Part shown: piece after piece, positions 8,967 to 18,717 of the stretch
Layout of the letters: every line of letters starts with the position of its first letter
Position numbering within the stretch: position 1 is the stretch's first letter
Assembly (NCBI RefSeq): GCF_000379105.1
Contig: NZ_KB900609.1
Location: 188,181 to 252,180 of the forward strand
Length of the DNA: 64,000 nt
Source of the DNA: Methylobacterium sp. WSM2598
GTDB lineage: Bacteria > Pseudomonadota > Alphaproteobacteria > Rhizobiales > Beijerinckiaceae
Reading direction: 5' to 3'
Notes under the pieces: model-generated
Seen by the model: only the letters and a program-made list of their open reading frames with translations
The model's database searches: none
What the model was told of the DNA's origin: nothing
Translations under genes and position numbers: made by a program

Positions 8967-9986
8967 ATGACTTCGATCTCGCGCCGCCGCGCGCTCCAGC
9001 TTTCCCTCGCGGGCGCCGTCGCGGCCCCGGCCGTGATGCGGATCAGCCGCGCGCAGGCCGCCGACTTCAACCTCAAGGTCGCCAACAACAGCCCGGTCAG
9101 CCATCCGCTCACCATCTACATGCAGAAGGCCGCGGACGGGATCCGCGAGGAGACCGGCGGCAAGGTCGACATCAAGGTCTTCCCGAACAACCAGCTCGGC
9201 GGCGACACCGACATGCTGAGCCAGCTGCGCTCGGGAGCGCTCGAGTTCTTCAGCCTCTCGCCGCTGATCCTGGCGACCCTGGTGCCCGGCGCGGCGATCA
9301 GCGGCATCGGCTTCGCGTGGTCGTCCTACGACAAGCTGTGGCCGGCCATCGACGGCGATCTCGGCGCCCATGTCCGCGAGCTGATCGGCAAGTCGGGCCT
9401 CTACGCCTTCGACCGCATCTGGGAGAACGGCTTCCGCCAGACCACCTCCTCCACCAAGCCGATCCTGACGCCGGACGACTTCAAGGGCTTCAAGATCCGG
9501 GTCCCGCCGAGCCCGCTCTGGACCTCGATGTTCAAGGCCTTCGACGCGGCGCCGATGACCATCAACTTCGCGGAGGTCTACTCGGCCCTGCAGACCAAGA
9601 TCGCGGAGGGCCAGGAGAACCCGCTCGCGCTGATCGACGCGGCCAAGCTCTACGAGGTGCAGAAGCACCTCTCGAAGACGAACCACATGTGGGACGGCTT
9701 CTGGCTGCTCGCCAACGGCAAGGTCTGGCGCGGCCTGCCGGAGGACGTGCGCGGCGTGATCGCCAAGCACTTCAACACCCAGGCGGTGGCGCAGCGCGAG
9801 GAGACGGCGCGCCGCAACGTCTCGACCGAGAAGGACCTCGCGGCCAAGGGCCTGACCTTCCACGACGTGGACACCAAGGCGTTCCAGGCCAAGCTGCAGG
9901 CGGCCGGGTTCTACAAGGAGTGGAAGGGCAAGTTCGGCCCGGAGGCGTGGGCGCTGCTCGAGAAGCACACCGGCCCGATCGCCTGA
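8967..9986 (+). CDS. TRAP transporter solute-binding protein, DctP family
   Basis: 339 aa from ATG 8967, which follows CAGGAGAG. The twin-arginine-like leader (SRRRALQLSLAGAVAAPAVM) directs export to the periplasm. The mature protein has DctP landmarks: NNSPVSHPLTIYMQKAADGI, NNQLGGDTDMLSQLRSGALEF, the arginine-bearing GFKIRVPPSPL, and QTKIAEGQENPLALIDAAKLYEVQ. Such receptors bind carboxylates through the conserved Arg. No DctQ or DctM permease gene is in the window, so it is an orphan receptor here or its membrane partners lie elsewhere. Its nearness to dctA/dctBD hints at, but does not prove, a carboxylate ligand. Confidence 0.85.
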   Translation: MTSISRRRALQLSLAGAVAAPAVMRISRAQAADFNLKVANNSPVSHPLTIYMQKAADGIREETGGKVDIKVFPNNQLGGDTDMLSQLRSGALEFFSLSPLILATLVPGAAISGIGFAWSSYDKLWPAIDGDLGAHVRELIGKSGLYAFDRIWENGFRQTTSSTKPILTPDDFKGFKIRVPPSPLWTSMFKAFDAAPMTINFAEVYSALQTKIAEGQENPLALIDAAKLYEVQKHLSKTNHMWDGFWLLANGKVWRGLPEDVRGVIAKHFNTQAVAQREETARRNVSTEKDLAAKGLTFHDVDTKAFQAKLQAAGFYKEWKGKFGPEAWALLEKHTGPIA

Positions 9987-10290
9987 GCGGGGCGGAGGCC
10001 GGGTCCTCTGGCGAGTGCTGGCAGCAGGACAAGCCAGAGGCGCCGGCCGGAGCGCTCGCTCCTGGTGGGAAACACTAGGAGCGGGGCTCCGTTCCGCCAT
10101 GTACACAGGTGAATCCTGGCCGCAGATTCCCGCGGCCTCAGCATCGGAGACGGCAAAGCGACAAGATTGCCGCCGCGTTGCGGCCGGGCGGCCCGATCAA
10201 TTGGACGATGGTTGACGTCGGCGGCCGCGAGAAGTTGCCGGCCGCCCGAGATCCGTTCGAAATGCTCCTGGAACCGAGGCGAGGTCTGCC
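9987..10290. other. 304-bp gap with one stem-loop
   Basis: There is no coding signal between the TRAP receptor gene and the acyl-CoA dehydrogenase. At 10057-10083 the arms CGCTCCTGGTG and CACTAGGAGCG pair over 11 bp (one G-U) around GGAAA, probably the terminator of the receptor gene. The rest should hold the promoter of the acyl-CoA dehydrogenase, but I see no convincing -35/-10 pair. Confidence 0.4.
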
Positions 10291-11496
10291 ATGGATTTCA
10301 CGCTGTCCCCGGAAGTCGAGGATTACAGGGCCCGCGTGGCCGCCTTCGTGGAGCGGGAGATCCTGCCGGTCGAGGCTGATCGGGCGAACTACGACCCGCA
10401 CGAGAACATCCGCCTCGACCTGCTGGAGGACCTGCGCGCCCGGGCGAAGGCGGCCGGGCTGTGGTGCCTCCAGCTGCGGCGCGAGACCGGCGGCCAGGGG
10501 CTCGGCAAGGTCGGCATGGCCGCCTGCTACACCGAGATGAACCGCTCGATCTTCGGCCCCGCCGTGTTCAACTCGGCCGCCCCCGACGACGGCAACATGA
10601 TGGTGCTGGAGGCCCTCGCCACCCCGGAGCAGAAGCGGCGCTGGCTCGACCCGATCGTGGCCGGGAGCGTGCGCTCCGCCTTCGCCATGACCGAGCCCCA
10701 TCCGGGCGGCGGCTCGGACCCGTCCATGATCCGCACCCGCGCCGAGCGGCTCCCGGACGGGCGCTACCGCATCTTTGGGCGCAAGTGGTACATCACCGGA
10801 GCCGCGGAGGCGGCGCACTTCATCCTGATCGCCCGCACCTCGGACGACCCGCGCTACGGGCTCACCGCCTTCCTGTTCCACCGCGACCAGCCGGGCTGGG
10901 AGATCCTGCGCCGGATCGAGATCATGGGGCCCGAGGAGCACGGCGGCCATTGCGAGCTCGCCTTCGACGGCCTCGAGGTCGCGCCCGAGGACGTGCTGCT
11001 CGGGGAGGGCCAGGGCCTGAAGGTGACGCAGGTGCGGCTCGGCCCGGCGCGGCTGACCCATTGCATGCGCTGGCTCGGCCTGGCGATGCGCTGCGTGGAG
11101 ATCGCGCGGGCCTACGCGGCCGAGCGCGAGGGGTTCGGGGTGCGGCTGGCCGAGCGCGAGAGCGTGCAGCTGATGCTGGGCGGGCTCGCCATGGACATCG
11201 AGATCGGGCGGCTGCTGGTGATGCGGGCGGCCTGGGAGCTCGATCAGGGGCGCTTCGCCCGCAAGGAGATCTCGATGGCCAAGATCCAGGTCGCCAACCT
11301 GCTGCACCGGGCGGCGGATGTCGGGATCCAGATCAACGGCGCGCGCGGCTACTCGAAGGACACGGTGCTGGAGTGGATCTACCGCTACGCGCGGCAGGCG
11401 CGGCTGGTGGACGGGGCCGACGAGGTGCACCGGATGGTGCTCAACCGGCACCTGGAGAAGGAGGGCCGCGGCTTCTTCGCCTGGCCGGTCGGGTAG
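10291..11496 (+). CDS. Acyl-CoA dehydrogenase family protein
   Basis: 401 aa FAD enzyme. The three ACAD domains are visible: the N-terminal helical part (MDFTLSPEVEDYRARVAAFV), the middle beta domain with SAFAMTEPHPGGGSDPS and KWYITGAAEAAHFILIARTS, and the C-terminal helical part with ERESVQLMLGGLAMDIEIG and INGARGYSKDTVLEWIYRYAR. It most resembles the long-chain ACAD10/11-like group common in proteobacteria; the substrate cannot be read from sequence. It has a GAGGCGAGG ribosome binding site and stands alone as a unit, convergent with dctA. Confidence 0.88.
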   Translation: MDFTLSPEVEDYRARVAAFVEREILPVEADRANYDPHENIRLDLLEDLRARAKAAGLWCLQLRRETGGQGLGKVGMAACYTEMNRSIFGPAVFNSAAPDDGNMMVLEALATPEQKRRWLDPIVAGSVRSAFAMTEPHPGGGSDPSMIRTRAERLPDGRYRIFGRKWYITGAAEAAHFILIARTSDDPRYGLTAFLFHRDQPGWEILRRIEIMGPEEHGGHCELAFDGLEVAPEDVLLGEGQGLKVTQVRLGPARLTHCMRWLGLAMRCVEIARAYAAEREGFGVRLAERESVQLMLGGLAMDIEIGRLLVMRAAWELDQGRFARKEISMAKIQVANLLHRAADVGIQINGARGYSKDTVLEWIYRYARQARLVDGADEVHRMVLNRHLEKEGRGFFAWPVG

Positions 11497-11525
11497 GGCC
11501 CGGGCGGCAGGCTCCTCCCGGGGCG

Positions 11526-11568
11526 GCCCCCGCGCGACGACCTCCCCGGGGGGAGGCCGCGCGGGGGC
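11526..11568. terminator. Bidirectional terminator between acyl-CoA dehydrogenase and dctA
   Basis: CCCCCGCGC at 11527-11535 pairs with GCGCGGGGG at 11559-11567. Inside it CCTCCCC pairs with GGGGAGG. The whole forms a long GC hairpin in the 83-bp space between two convergent genes, so it can serve both. Confidence 0.6.
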
Positions 11569-11579
11569 GCAGACGCCGC

Positions 11580-12929
11580 CTATTCCGCCGGCTGGAGCAG
11601 GGCCGGCATCTCCTCGGCGAGGGGCATCGGCGTGCCGGCGAGGGCCGCGGCGAGGCGCGTCTCGTCGAGCTCCCCCTCCCAGCGCGCGACCACGATGCAG
11701 GCCACCGCGTTGCCGATGAAGTTGGTGAGCGCCCGGCACTCGGACATGAAGCGGTCGATCCCGAGGATCAGCGCCATGCCGACCACCGGCACCGAGGGCA
11801 CCACCGCGAGCGTCGCCGCCAGGGTGATGAAGCCCGACCCCGTCACGCCCGCCGCGCCCTTCGAGGACAGCATCGCCACGAGCAGCAGCAGGGCCTGCTC
11901 GCCGAGCGAGAGCGGGGTGTCCGTCGCATGGGCGATGAACAGGGCCGCCATCGTCATGTAGATGTTCGTGCCGTCGAGGTTGAAGGAGTAGCCGGTCGGC
12001 ACCACGAGGCCGACGACCGGGCGCGAGCAGCCCGCCCGCTCCATCTTGTCGAGCAGCGAGGGCAGGGCCGATTCGGACGAGGAGGTGCCGAGCACCAGGA
12101 GGAGTTCCTCCTTGATGTAGCGCACCAGCCGGACCACCGAGAACCCGTTGTAGCGGGCCACCGCCCCCAGCACCCCCAGGACGAAGATCGCCGAGGTCAG
12201 GTAGAAGGCGAAGACCAGGTAGGCGAGGTTGGCCAGCGACGCGACGCCGTACTTGCCGATGGTGAAGGCCATCGCCCCGAAGGCGCCGAGCGGGGCCACC
12301 TTCATGATGATGTGGACGACGCCGAAGATCGCCTCGGAGGTGGTCTTGATGATGTCGAGGACCGGCTTGCCGCGCTCGCCCATGAAGGCGAGGCCGAAGC
12401 CGAACAGCACGGAGAAGAACAGGACCTGCAGGATCTCGCCGCCCGCGAAGGCGCCCACCGCCGTCGACGGGATGATGTTCATCAGGAAGTCGACGATGCT
12501 CTGCTCCTTGGCCTTGCCCGCGTAGGTGGCGACGGCCTTGGGATCGAGGGATTTCGGGTCGATGTGCAGGCCGTGGCCGGGCTGCAGCACGTTCGCCACC
12601 ACGAGGCCGACGAGCAGCGCCAGCGTCGAGAAGGTGAGGAAGTAGATCAGGGCCTTGGCCCCGACCCGGCCGACCTTCTCCAGGTTGGTCATGCCGGCGA
12701 TGCCGGAGACGACGGTGAGGAAGATCACCGGCGCGATGATCATCTTAACGAGCTTGATGAAGGCGTCGCCGAGCGGCTTCATCTCGGCCCCGAGCTGGGG
12801 ATAGAAATGACCGAGCAGGATGCCGATCGCGACCGCGACGAGCACCTGGAAGTAGAGGGTGCGGTAGAAGGGCCTGCGCGCGGGCGGGTCGTGCGGCGCG
12901 GTCAGGGGGCTGGGGACGGTGACGGCCAT
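11580..12929 (-). CDS. dctA: C4-dicarboxylate transport protein DctA
   Basis: 449 aa inner-membrane proton/dicarboxylate symporter (DAACS family) for succinate, fumarate and malate. Eight transmembrane segments plus the family's serine-rich reentrant loop ([13 protein letters not shown]) and the substrate/cation motif [12 protein letters not shown] are visible, as is the [16 protein letters not shown] segment. The ATG at 12927-12929 follows GGGAGAAC. It is divergent from dctB and carries a perfect sigma-54 promoter 137 bp upstream, as in rhizobial dct loci. Confidence 0.96.
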   Translation of the reverse strand: MAVTVPSPLTAPHDPPARRPFYRTLYFQVLVAVAIGILLGHFYPQLGAEMKPLGDAFIKLVKMIIAPVIFLTVVSGIAGMTNLEKVGRVGAKALIYFLTFSTLALLVGLVVANVLQPGHGLHIDPKSLDPKAVATYAGKAKEQSIVDFLMNIIPSTAVGAFAGGEILQVLFFSVLFGFGLAFMGERGKPVLDIIKTTSEAIFGVVHIIMKVAPLGAFGAMAFTIGKYGVASLANLAYLVFAFYLTSAIFVLGVLGAVARYNGFSVVRLVRYIKEELLLVLGTSSSESALPSLLDKMERAGCSRPVVGLVVPTGYSFNLDGTNIYMTMAALFIAHATDTPLSLGEQALLLLVAMLSSKGAAGVTGSGFITLAATLAVVPSVPVVGMALILGIDRFMSECRALTNFIGNAVACIVVARWEGELDETRLAAALAGTPMPLAEEMPALLQPAE

Positions 12930-13065
12930 GCGGCGTTCTCCCGGTGGTTGGGTTGCGGGGGGCCGGCCGGCGCGACGGTGGATCCGGCGCGCCGCGCGGC
13001 TCTTGCTCTTGACCTTGCGGCGTGCAGCCTGCTCATCCCGCAGGCCGCGATCGGGAGACCGGATG

Positions 13066-13080
13066 GCAACCGGCGTGCCA
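13066..13080 (-). promoter_or_regulatory. Sigma-54 (-24/-12) promoter of dctA
   Basis: On the minus strand the bases read TGGCACGCCGGTTGC, an exact TGGCAC-N5-TTGC match with the GG and GC dinucleotides at correct spacing. It points toward dctA, and its regulator DctD, a sigma-54 activator, is encoded at 15008-16348. Location, orientation and biology agree. The DctD upstream binding sites would be expected between here and the start of dctB but I could not identify a clear tandem palindrome. Confidence 0.9.
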
Positions 13081-13136
13081 ACGGGGCGGAGCGTCGAGTT
13101 TTTCGTTAAGATGTTGTGAATGGGAGGAAATTTCCG

Positions 13137-15011
13137 ATGCCGGGCGAACCCGCGAACGGCCCCGTTCCGGCCGGCCGCACGGCGGGGCCGGCCGCCTTGC
13201 GGGATTCCGGACAGCCCGGCCGGGTCCTGCTCTGGGCGGCGGCCCTCCTGGCCGTCGGTCTCGCCGCCTGGCTCGGCGGCCACGCGGCGGAGCGGGCCGC
13301 CCTGGCGGATCTGCGCCGCGCCGCCGAGGCCGGGCTGACCCTCCACGTGGCGGCGCTGCGGGCGGAACTCCAGAAGCAATCCTCCCTGCCGCTCGCGCTG
13401 GCGGCGGATCCGGAGATTGCCGCGAGCCTCGCCCGCGCCGCGCCGCCCGGGCTGACCGCCCAGGTCAGCGGCCGGCTCGCCGGGATCGCCGAGGCGACGG
13501 GCGCGGCCGCGATCTACGTGGTGCGGGCGGACGGGCTCACGGTGGCGGCGAGCAACGCCGGCACGCCCACCAGCTTCGTGGGCAACGACTACACGTTCCG
13601 CCCGTATTTCCGCGAGGCGCTGGCGGCCGGGTCGGGCGCGCAATTCGCCCTCGGCACGGTGAGCGGCCGGCCCGGCCTGTTCCTGTCGCGGCGCGTCGCG
13701 GGCGGCGGCGGGGTGGTCGTGGTCAAGGTCGAGTTCGAGGCGGTCGAGGCGGGGTGGCGCGGCGGGGGCGCCGAGGTCTTCGTCACCGATCCCCGCGGCA
13801 TCGTCCTGGTGGCGAGCGACCCCGCCCGGCGCTTCCGCACCCTCGGCCCGATCTCCGAGGAGGAGCGGCGGCGGATCCGCGAGGGGCTCGAATTCGGCGA
13901 TGCGCCGCTCTCGCCGCTGCCCTTCCATCCGGGTCCGGAGGACGGGCTCCTGCGGGTGGCGGGCGGGGCCGCGCCGGCGCGGCTCGTCCTGCCGGTCGAC
14001 GCGCCCGTCCCGGGGACGCGCTGGCGGCTCCACACCCTCACCCCGGTCGGGGCGGCGGTGAGGCGCGAGCGGCTCCAGGCCCAGGTGCTGGCCGGGCTGG
14101 TGGCGGCGGCGTCCTGCCTCGGCCTCGTCCTCCTGCGCCAGCGCCGCCAGCGCGTGCGGGCCCGCCTCGCCGAGGAGGCGGCCCGCCGGGCGGAGCTGGA
14201 GGCGGCGGTGGCCGAGCGCACCCGCGCGCTGAGCGAGGCGAACGCGCAGCTGCGGGAGGAGATGGCGGAGCGCCAGCGCGCCGAGGCGGAGCGCGAGCGC
14301 CTCGGGCGCGACCTCGCCCACGCGGCGCGGCTCGCCGCCCTCGGCCAGTTCGCCGCCAGCATGGCGCACGAGATCAACCAGCCGCTCGCGGCGATCCGCT
14401 CCTACGCGGACAACGCCGCGATCCTGATCGGCCGCGGCCGGGCCGGGGAGGCGGCCGAGAATTTCTCCGCCATCGGCCGGCTGACCGAGCGGATCGCCGG
14501 CCTGACGCGCCAGCTCAAGGGCTTCGCCCGGCGCGCCTCGGGCCGGCGCGAGCCGGTGCGGCTCGCGCGGGTGCTGGCCCAGGCGGTCGAGATCGTCGCG
14601 AGCCAGGCGGCCGAGCGCGGCGTCGCCCTCGCGGTGGAGGCCGGCGGGCCGGACCTGATCGTCCTCGGCGACGAGGCGCGGCTGGAGCAGGTGGTGGTGA
14701 ACCTGATCCAGAACGCCCTCGACGCCGTGGCGGGCCGCCCCGATCCGCGGGTGAGCGTGCGCTGCGCCGCGTCCGGCCCGCGCGCCGTGCTGGAGGTGTC
14801 CGACAACGGCCCCGGCCTGCCGGAGGGCGAGGCGGGCCGGGTGTTCGATCCCTTCTTCACCACCAAGCCGCAGGGGCTCGGGCTCGGCCTCGCGATCGCC
14901 CGCGGCATCGTCGAGGAATGCGGCGGCACGCTCGCGGCCGCGCGGAGCGAGGCGGGGGGCGCGCTGTTCCGCGTCGACCTCGCCCGCGCAGAGGTGGCGG
15001 AGGCGGCATGA
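13137..15011 (+). CDS. dctB: C4-dicarboxylate sensor histidine kinase DctB
   Basis: 624 aa. Two membrane segments (about residues 30-50 and 318-335) bracket a periplasmic double-PAS sensor region containing [20 protein letters not shown], typical of DctB succinate sensing. A coiled coil ([21 protein letters not shown]) leads to the H-box [19 protein letters not shown], the N-box [20 protein letters not shown] and [15 protein letters not shown]. The ATG at 13137 is chosen over the GTG at 13116 because GGGAGGAAA lies just before it. It overlaps dctD by ATGA. Confidence 0.93.
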   Translation: MPGEPANGPVPAGRTAGPAALRDSGQPGRVLLWAAALLAVGLAAWLGGHAAERAALADLRRAAEAGLTLHVAALRAELQKQSSLPLALAADPEIAASLARAAPPGLTAQVSGRLAGIAEATGAAAIYVVRADGLTVAASNAGTPTSFVGNDYTFRPYFREALAAGSGAQFALGTVSGRPGLFLSRRVAGGGGVVVVKVEFEAVEAGWRGGGAEVFVTDPRGIVLVASDPARRFRTLGPISEEERRRIREGLEFGDAPLSPLPFHPGPEDGLLRVAGGAAPARLVLPVDAPVPGTRWRLHTLTPVGAAVRRERLQAQVLAGLVAAASCLGLVLLRQRRQRVRARLAEEAARRAELEAAVAERTRALSEANAQLREEMAERQRAEAERERLGRDLAHAARLAALGQFAASMAHEINQPLAAIRSYADNAAILIGRGRAGEAAENFSAIGRLTERIAGLTRQLKGFARRASGRREPVRLARVLAQAVEIVASQAAERGVALAVEAGGPDLIVLGDEARLEQVVVNLIQNALDAVAGRPDPRVSVRCAASGPRAVLEVSDNGPGLPEGEAGRVFDPFFTTKPQGLGLGLAIARGIVEECGGTLAAARSEAGGALFRVDLARAEVAEAA

Positions 15012-16348
15012 GCGGCGGATCCGACCGGATCGTCTTCGTCGACGACGAGGAGGACGTGCGCCGGGCGAACCGGCAGAGCCTCGAACTCGACGGGCTCGCC
15101 GTCGAGGCCTTCCCGGCGGCCGAGCCGGCCCTGCGGGCGATCCTCGCCGACCCGCCCGGCGTCGTGGTGACCGACGTGCGCCTGCCGGGCCTCGACGGGC
15201 TCGGCCTGTTCCGCGCCGTGGCCGAGGCCGATCCCGACCTGCCGGTGATCCTGATCACCGGCCACGGCGACATCACCATGGCGGTGCGGGCCATGCGGGA
15301 GGGCGCCTACGACTTCCTCGCCAAGCCCTACCCGGCCGAGCAGCTGATCGGCTCGGTGCGCCGGGCCCTGGAGCGCCGCCGCCTCGTGGTCGAGAACCGG
15401 ACCCTGCGCGAGCGGCTCGACGCGGCGGTGGCGGAGGATCCGGCCTTCCTCGGCATCTCGCCCGAGATCGTTCGGCTGCGCCGCTTCGTCCGCGACGTGG
15501 CCGAGGCCGATGTCGACGTGCTGATCCTCGGCGAGACCGGCTCCGGCAAGGAGGTGGTGGCGAGCGCGCTGCACCGCTGGGGCCGGCGGCGGCGCGGCCA
15601 GTTCGTGGCGATGAATTGCGGGGCGCTGCCCGACAGCGTGGTGGAGAGCGAGCTGTTCGGCCACGAGGCCGGCGCCTTCACCGGGGCGGCGAAGCGGCGG
15701 GTCGGGCGCATCGAGCACGCGAGCGGCGGCACGCTGTTCCTCGACGAGATCGAGAGCATGCCCCTCGGGCTGCAGGTGAAGCTGCTGCGGGTGCTGCAGG
15801 AGCGCGCGGTCGAGCCCCTCGGCACCAACGAGGTGCGGGCGGTCGACCTGCGGGTCGTGGCCGCCACCAAGGTCGATCTCGGCCAGGCCGCCGCGCAGGG
15901 CACCTTCCGGGACGACCTCTACTACCGGCTCAACGTGGTCACGGTGACGATCCCGCCCCTGCGCGAGCGCCGCGAGGACGTGGCGCTGCTCTTCGAGCAC
16001 TTCCTCTCTCGCGCCGCCGCCCGCTTCAACAGGCCGGTCCCGGCGCTCACCCCGGCGATCCGCGAGATGCTGAACCGTCACGCCTGGCCCGGCAACGTGC
16101 GCGAACTCGGCCATTTCGCGGAGCGCTGCGCGCTCGGCCTCGGCCCGGCGGCGCCGGAGGAGCGCGCGCCCGCGCGCCCGCTCAGCCTCGCCGAGGAGGT
16201 CGACCGCTTCGAGCGCGGGCGCATCCGCGACGAGCTGATCATGGCCCGGGGCGACGTGCGCCTCGCCGCCGAGGCGCTCGGCCTCCCGCGCAAGACGCTC
16301 TACGACAAGCTCGCCCGGCACGGGCTCGACCCGACCGACTTCCGCTAG
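15008..16348 (+). CDS. dctD: C4-dicarboxylate response regulator DctD (sigma-54 activator)
   Basis: 446 aa NtrC-type regulator. The receiver domain has the acidic pair VDDEED and phospho-acceptor Asp56 in [10 protein letters not shown]. The AAA+ domain has Walker A GETGSGKE, the sigma-54 contact loop GAFTGA and Walker B-type [11 protein letters not shown] Fis-like helix-turn-helix ([20 protein letters not shown]) closes the protein. Phosphorylated by DctB, it should drive the -24/-12 promoter of dctA. Its stop codon lies inside the first bases of a dispersed repeat, so the repeat abuts the gene without damaging it. Confidence 0.95.
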   Translation: MSGGSDRIVFVDDEEDVRRANRQSLELDGLAVEAFPAAEPALRAILADPPGVVVTDVRLPGLDGLGLFRAVAEADPDLPVILITGHGDITMAVRAMREGAYDFLAKPYPAEQLIGSVRRALERRRLVVENRTLRERLDAAVAEDPAFLGISPEIVRLRRFVRDVAEADVDVLILGETGSGKEVVASALHRWGRRRRGQFVAMNCGALPDSVVESELFGHEAGAFTGAAKRRVGRIEHASGGTLFLDEIESMPLGLQVKLLRVLQERAVEPLGTNEVRAVDLRVVAATKVDLGQAAAQGTFRDDLYYRLNVVTVTIPPLRERREDVALLFEHFLSRAAARFNRPVPALTPAIREMLNRHAWPGNVRELGHFAERCALGLGPAAPEERAPARPLSLAEEVDRFERGRIRDELIMARGDVRLAAEALGLPRKTLYDKLARHGLDPTDFR

Positions 16349-16443
16349 AGCATTTTCCGACGAAGTGGATGCCGGTTCGTCGCAGAGAATGCGGCAAAAT
16401 CAAAGATCGAGAGCAGTACCCGATTGCAACGTGCTCGGGTGCT
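16345..16443 (+). repeat. Dispersed ~99-bp repeat, family A, copy 1
   Basis: This runs from CTAGAGCATTTTC through GACGAAGTGGATGCCGGTTC to a terminal stem (AGTACCCGA ... TCGGGTGCT) and is nearly identical to the reverse complement of 57340-57438. The dctD stop codon TAG is made from its first bases. It encodes nothing and ends in inverted arms, like small non-autonomous elements of Rhizobiales. Confidence 0.85.
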
Positions 16444-16458
16444 GCCCTAGAGTCTGTT

Positions 16459-17358
16459 TCAGAACGAGGCGCCGATGCGCAGGCGCAGCTGCTGGCGGTC
16501 GAAGCCGGCGAGGTCGAGGGGCCGCCCGTCGCCGACCGCGCCCCCCGCGACCTGGACGCCGAGGGTCAGCCCGATCCAGGCGGTCTCGCCGAGGGCGGCG
16601 TAGAGGGTCGGCCCGAGATAGACCGCCTCCCCGGCGAAGCGATCGAGGGCGAGCCCGTCGAAGGCGCGCAGGTAGCGCAGCTCGCCGCCCAGGAACAGGC
16701 CGGCCGAGACCCGCCGCGCGAGGGCGGCCGAGAGGTCGAGCCCGGAGCCGCGCAGGATCTCGCCGGTGCCGGAGGCCCGGCTCCAGGCGAGGGAGAGGCC
16801 GAGATTGACCGCGCCGACGAGGGTGCCGGGGACGAATTCGTGGTCGGCGAGCAGGGCGGCGTCGAGCCCGTAGGCGCGGGCCGGCCGCGCGTCGGTGCCG
16901 TCCCGGGTGCCGAGGCTCGGGGTGACGCTGAGCGTCAGCCTGACCGGGGAGGCATCCCGGTCGAGGAGGCGCAGCCGCGTCTCGACGAAGCCGCCGTTGA
17001 GGCCGCCGCGGATCGCCGCCGGGAGGCCCGGGCCGGGCGCCACCGCGTAACCCGCGAAGCTGAGCCCGGGCGCCACGCGCAGCTGCGCGCTCACGGGCAG
17101 CTTCAGGGCGAGCGTCGGATCGAAGGCCCGGAAGCGGCCGCCGCGGCGGCCGAGCCGGCCGGTCGTCTCCAGTTCGACCTCGCGCTCGCCCGGCACGCCG
17201 ATGTCGCTGCCCTCGGTGAAACCGAACAGGTGCTCGCTGTCGAGGTGGTCGGCGCGGCCGGGCTCGGCCCGGGCGGGTGCCGCCGCGCCGAGGATCAGGC
17301 AGGCGGCGAGGCCGGCCGCTGATCGGCGCCGCCCGGGATCCTTGCGTCTCGACGGCAT
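16459..17358 (-). CDS. Putative outer-membrane beta-barrel protein
   Basis: 299 aa from the ATG at 17356-17358, preceded by GGGAG at 8 bp. A signal peptide (RRRSAAGLAACLILGAAAPARA) is followed by alternating strands such as LSVTPSLGTRD, LVGAVNLGLSLAWSRAS and SAGLFLGGELRYLRAF. The C-terminus is LRLRIGASF with the terminal Phe recognised by the BAM machinery. A transporter-like or structural barrel is likely; no specific family is recognised. Confidence 0.65.
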   Translation of the reverse strand: MPSRRKDPGRRRSAAGLAACLILGAAAPARAEPGRADHLDSEHLFGFTEGSDIGVPGEREVELETTGRLGRRGGRFRAFDPTLALKLPVSAQLRVAPGLSFAGYAVAPGPGLPAAIRGGLNGGFVETRLRLLDRDASPVRLTLSVTPSLGTRDGTDARPARAYGLDAALLADHEFVPGTLVGAVNLGLSLAWSRASGTGEILRGSGLDLSAALARRVSAGLFLGGELRYLRAFDGLALDRFAGEAVYLGPTLYAALGETAWIGLTLGVQVAGGAVGDGRPLDLAGFDRQQLRLRIGASF

Positions 17359-17474
17359 CAAAGCACTCCCTCACACTTATAGCAGCAGCTATAACCGGGG
17401 CCGGGCCTCGCGCCAACCCCGTCGCGACCGGACCCCTGGCCTGCCGCGCCGGGCTTGACTCCAGGATACCGGAA

Positions 17475-17488
17475 ATTCAATCTTGAAT
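17475..17488. promoter_or_regulatory. Candidate operator palindrome at the XRE-cupin gene start
   Basis: ATTCAA-TC-TTGAAT is a perfect 6-bp inverted repeat ending 1 bp before the ATG at 17490, where a Shine-Dalgarno sequence would otherwise be. XRE-cupin regulators often repress themselves, so this is a plausible autoregulatory operator. This is inference from position only. Confidence 0.4.
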
Positions 17489-17489
17489 C

Positions 17490-18071
17490 ATGGAATCGTC
17501 CTCGGACCTCGACGGCCGTCTCGCGGCCCGGCTGCGGGCCCTGCGCGCGGAGCGGGGCTTGACGCTCGACGCCCTGGCCGAGCGGTCCGGGGTGAGCCGG
17601 TCGATGATCTCGCTCGTCGAGCGGGCGGAGAGCAGCCCGACCGCCACGGTGCTGGAGCGGCTGGCGGCGGGGCTCGGCGTGCCGCTCGCGGCCCTGTTCG
17701 CCGCCGCGGCGCGGGAGGATGCCTCGCCGCTCTGCCGCCGGGCCGAGCAGAGCTGCTGGCGCGATCCCGGCACGGGCTACCGGCGCCGCAACCTCTCGCC
17801 GCCGAGCTTCGCCTCGCCGCTCCAACTCGTCGAGGTGGAGATCCCGCCCGGCGCCACCGTCGCCTACGACAGCCTGCGGGTGCCGCCCTTGGAGCAGCAG
17901 GTCGTCGTGCTCGACGGCGCGCTCACCGTGACCCTGGGCGAGAGCGTGCATCACCTGGGGGCCGGCGATTGCCTGGCGATGCGCGTCGACCGGCCGGTCG
18001 CCTTCCACAACCCCGCCGACCAACCCGCCCGCACCCTGGTGGCCATCGCCGCCGGGAGCCTGCCCCGCTGA
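17490..18071 (+). CDS. XRE-family transcriptional regulator with C-terminal cupin domain
   Basis: 193 aa. Residues about 10-65 are a lambda-repressor-like helix-turn-helix (LRALRAERGLTLDALAERSG, then SRSMISLVERAESSPT). Residues about 110-190 form a small cupin (VEIPPGATVAYDS, QQVVVLDGALTVTLGE, HLGAGDCLAM, FHNPADQPARTLV) that probably senses a ligand. A typical pairing with the GNAT gene follows: its stop is 9 bp before that gene's GTG, so it may control the acetyltransferase. Confidence 0.88.
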   Translation: MESSSDLDGRLAARLRALRAERGLTLDALAERSGVSRSMISLVERAESSPTATVLERLAAGLGVPLAALFAAAAREDASPLCRRAEQSCWRDPGTGYRRRNLSPPSFASPLQLVEVEIPPGATVAYDSLRVPPLEQQVVVLDGALTVTLGESVHHLGAGDCLAMRVDRPVAFHNPADQPARTLVAIAAGSLPR

Positions 18072-18080
18072 GGTGCCGCC

Positions 18081-18602
18081 GTGACCGACCCGACCCTGCG
18101 CGCCCTGTCCGGGGAGGAGGCCCGGGGCATGGCCGAGCCCCTCGCCGAGATCCTGATCGACTGCGTCGAGGCGGGCGCCTCGGTGAGCTTCATGGCGCCG
18201 CTCCGCCCCGCGACGGCCCTGGCCTATTGGCGGGGCGTCGCCGAGAGCGTCGGGCGCGGCGAGCGCCGCCTGATCGTGGCCGAGGCGGAGGGACGGCCGA
18301 TCGGCACCGTGCAGGTCGTGCTCGCCCAGCCCGAGAACCAGCCCCACCGGGCCGACGTCTCCAAGGTGCTGGTGCTCACCCGCGCCCGCGGCCGCGGAGT
18401 CGGGGCGGCCCTGATGCGGGCGGCCGATGCGGCGGCCCGCGCGGCGGGCAAGACGCTCCTCGTCCTCGACACGGCGAGCCCCGAGGCGGAGCGGCTGTAC
18501 CGACGGGAGGGCTGGCAGCGGGTCGGCGCGATCCCCGGCTACGCGCTGCTGCCGGACGGGCGGCCCTGCGACACGGTCTTCTACTACAAAGTCTTGCCTT
18601 AG
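18081..18602 (+). CDS. GNAT family N-acetyltransferase
   Basis: 173 aa starting from GTG at 18081. The acetyl-CoA binding motif is clear: [20 protein letters not shown] (R-x-x-G-x-G/A type), followed by [35 protein letters not shown]. The substrate is unknown. It is organised as an operon with the XRE-cupin regulator upstream, a frequent arrangement for small-molecule detoxifying acetyltransferases. Confidence 0.87.
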   Translation: MTDPTLRALSGEEARGMAEPLAEILIDCVEAGASVSFMAPLRPATALAYWRGVAESVGRGERRLIVAEAEGRPIGTVQVVLAQPENQPHRADVSKVLVLTRARGRGVGAALMRAADAAARAAGKTLLVLDTASPEAERLYRREGWQRVGAIPGYALLPDGRPCDTVFYYKVLP

Positions 18603-18717
18603 GTGTCTGGTCGCCGGACCTCCGGCCCGAACGGCCTGCGCCTCGCCGGGCGGCGCCTCGCGAATGCCATCATGGCCTGCGAGGGCCGGCACCTCATGCG
18701 ATCCGGAAACCCCGTCG

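Noticed and set aside
10461..13109. 882-aa plus-strand ORF
   Set aside because: It is a shadow of the acyl-CoA dehydrogenase and antisense dctA; Arg/Gly/Asp/His-rich with no domain.
17455..17489. TTGACT as a -35 box for the XRE-cupin gene
   Set aside because: No acceptable -10 at 16-18 bp; the spacing would force an almost leaderless transcript, so I did not list it as a promoter.
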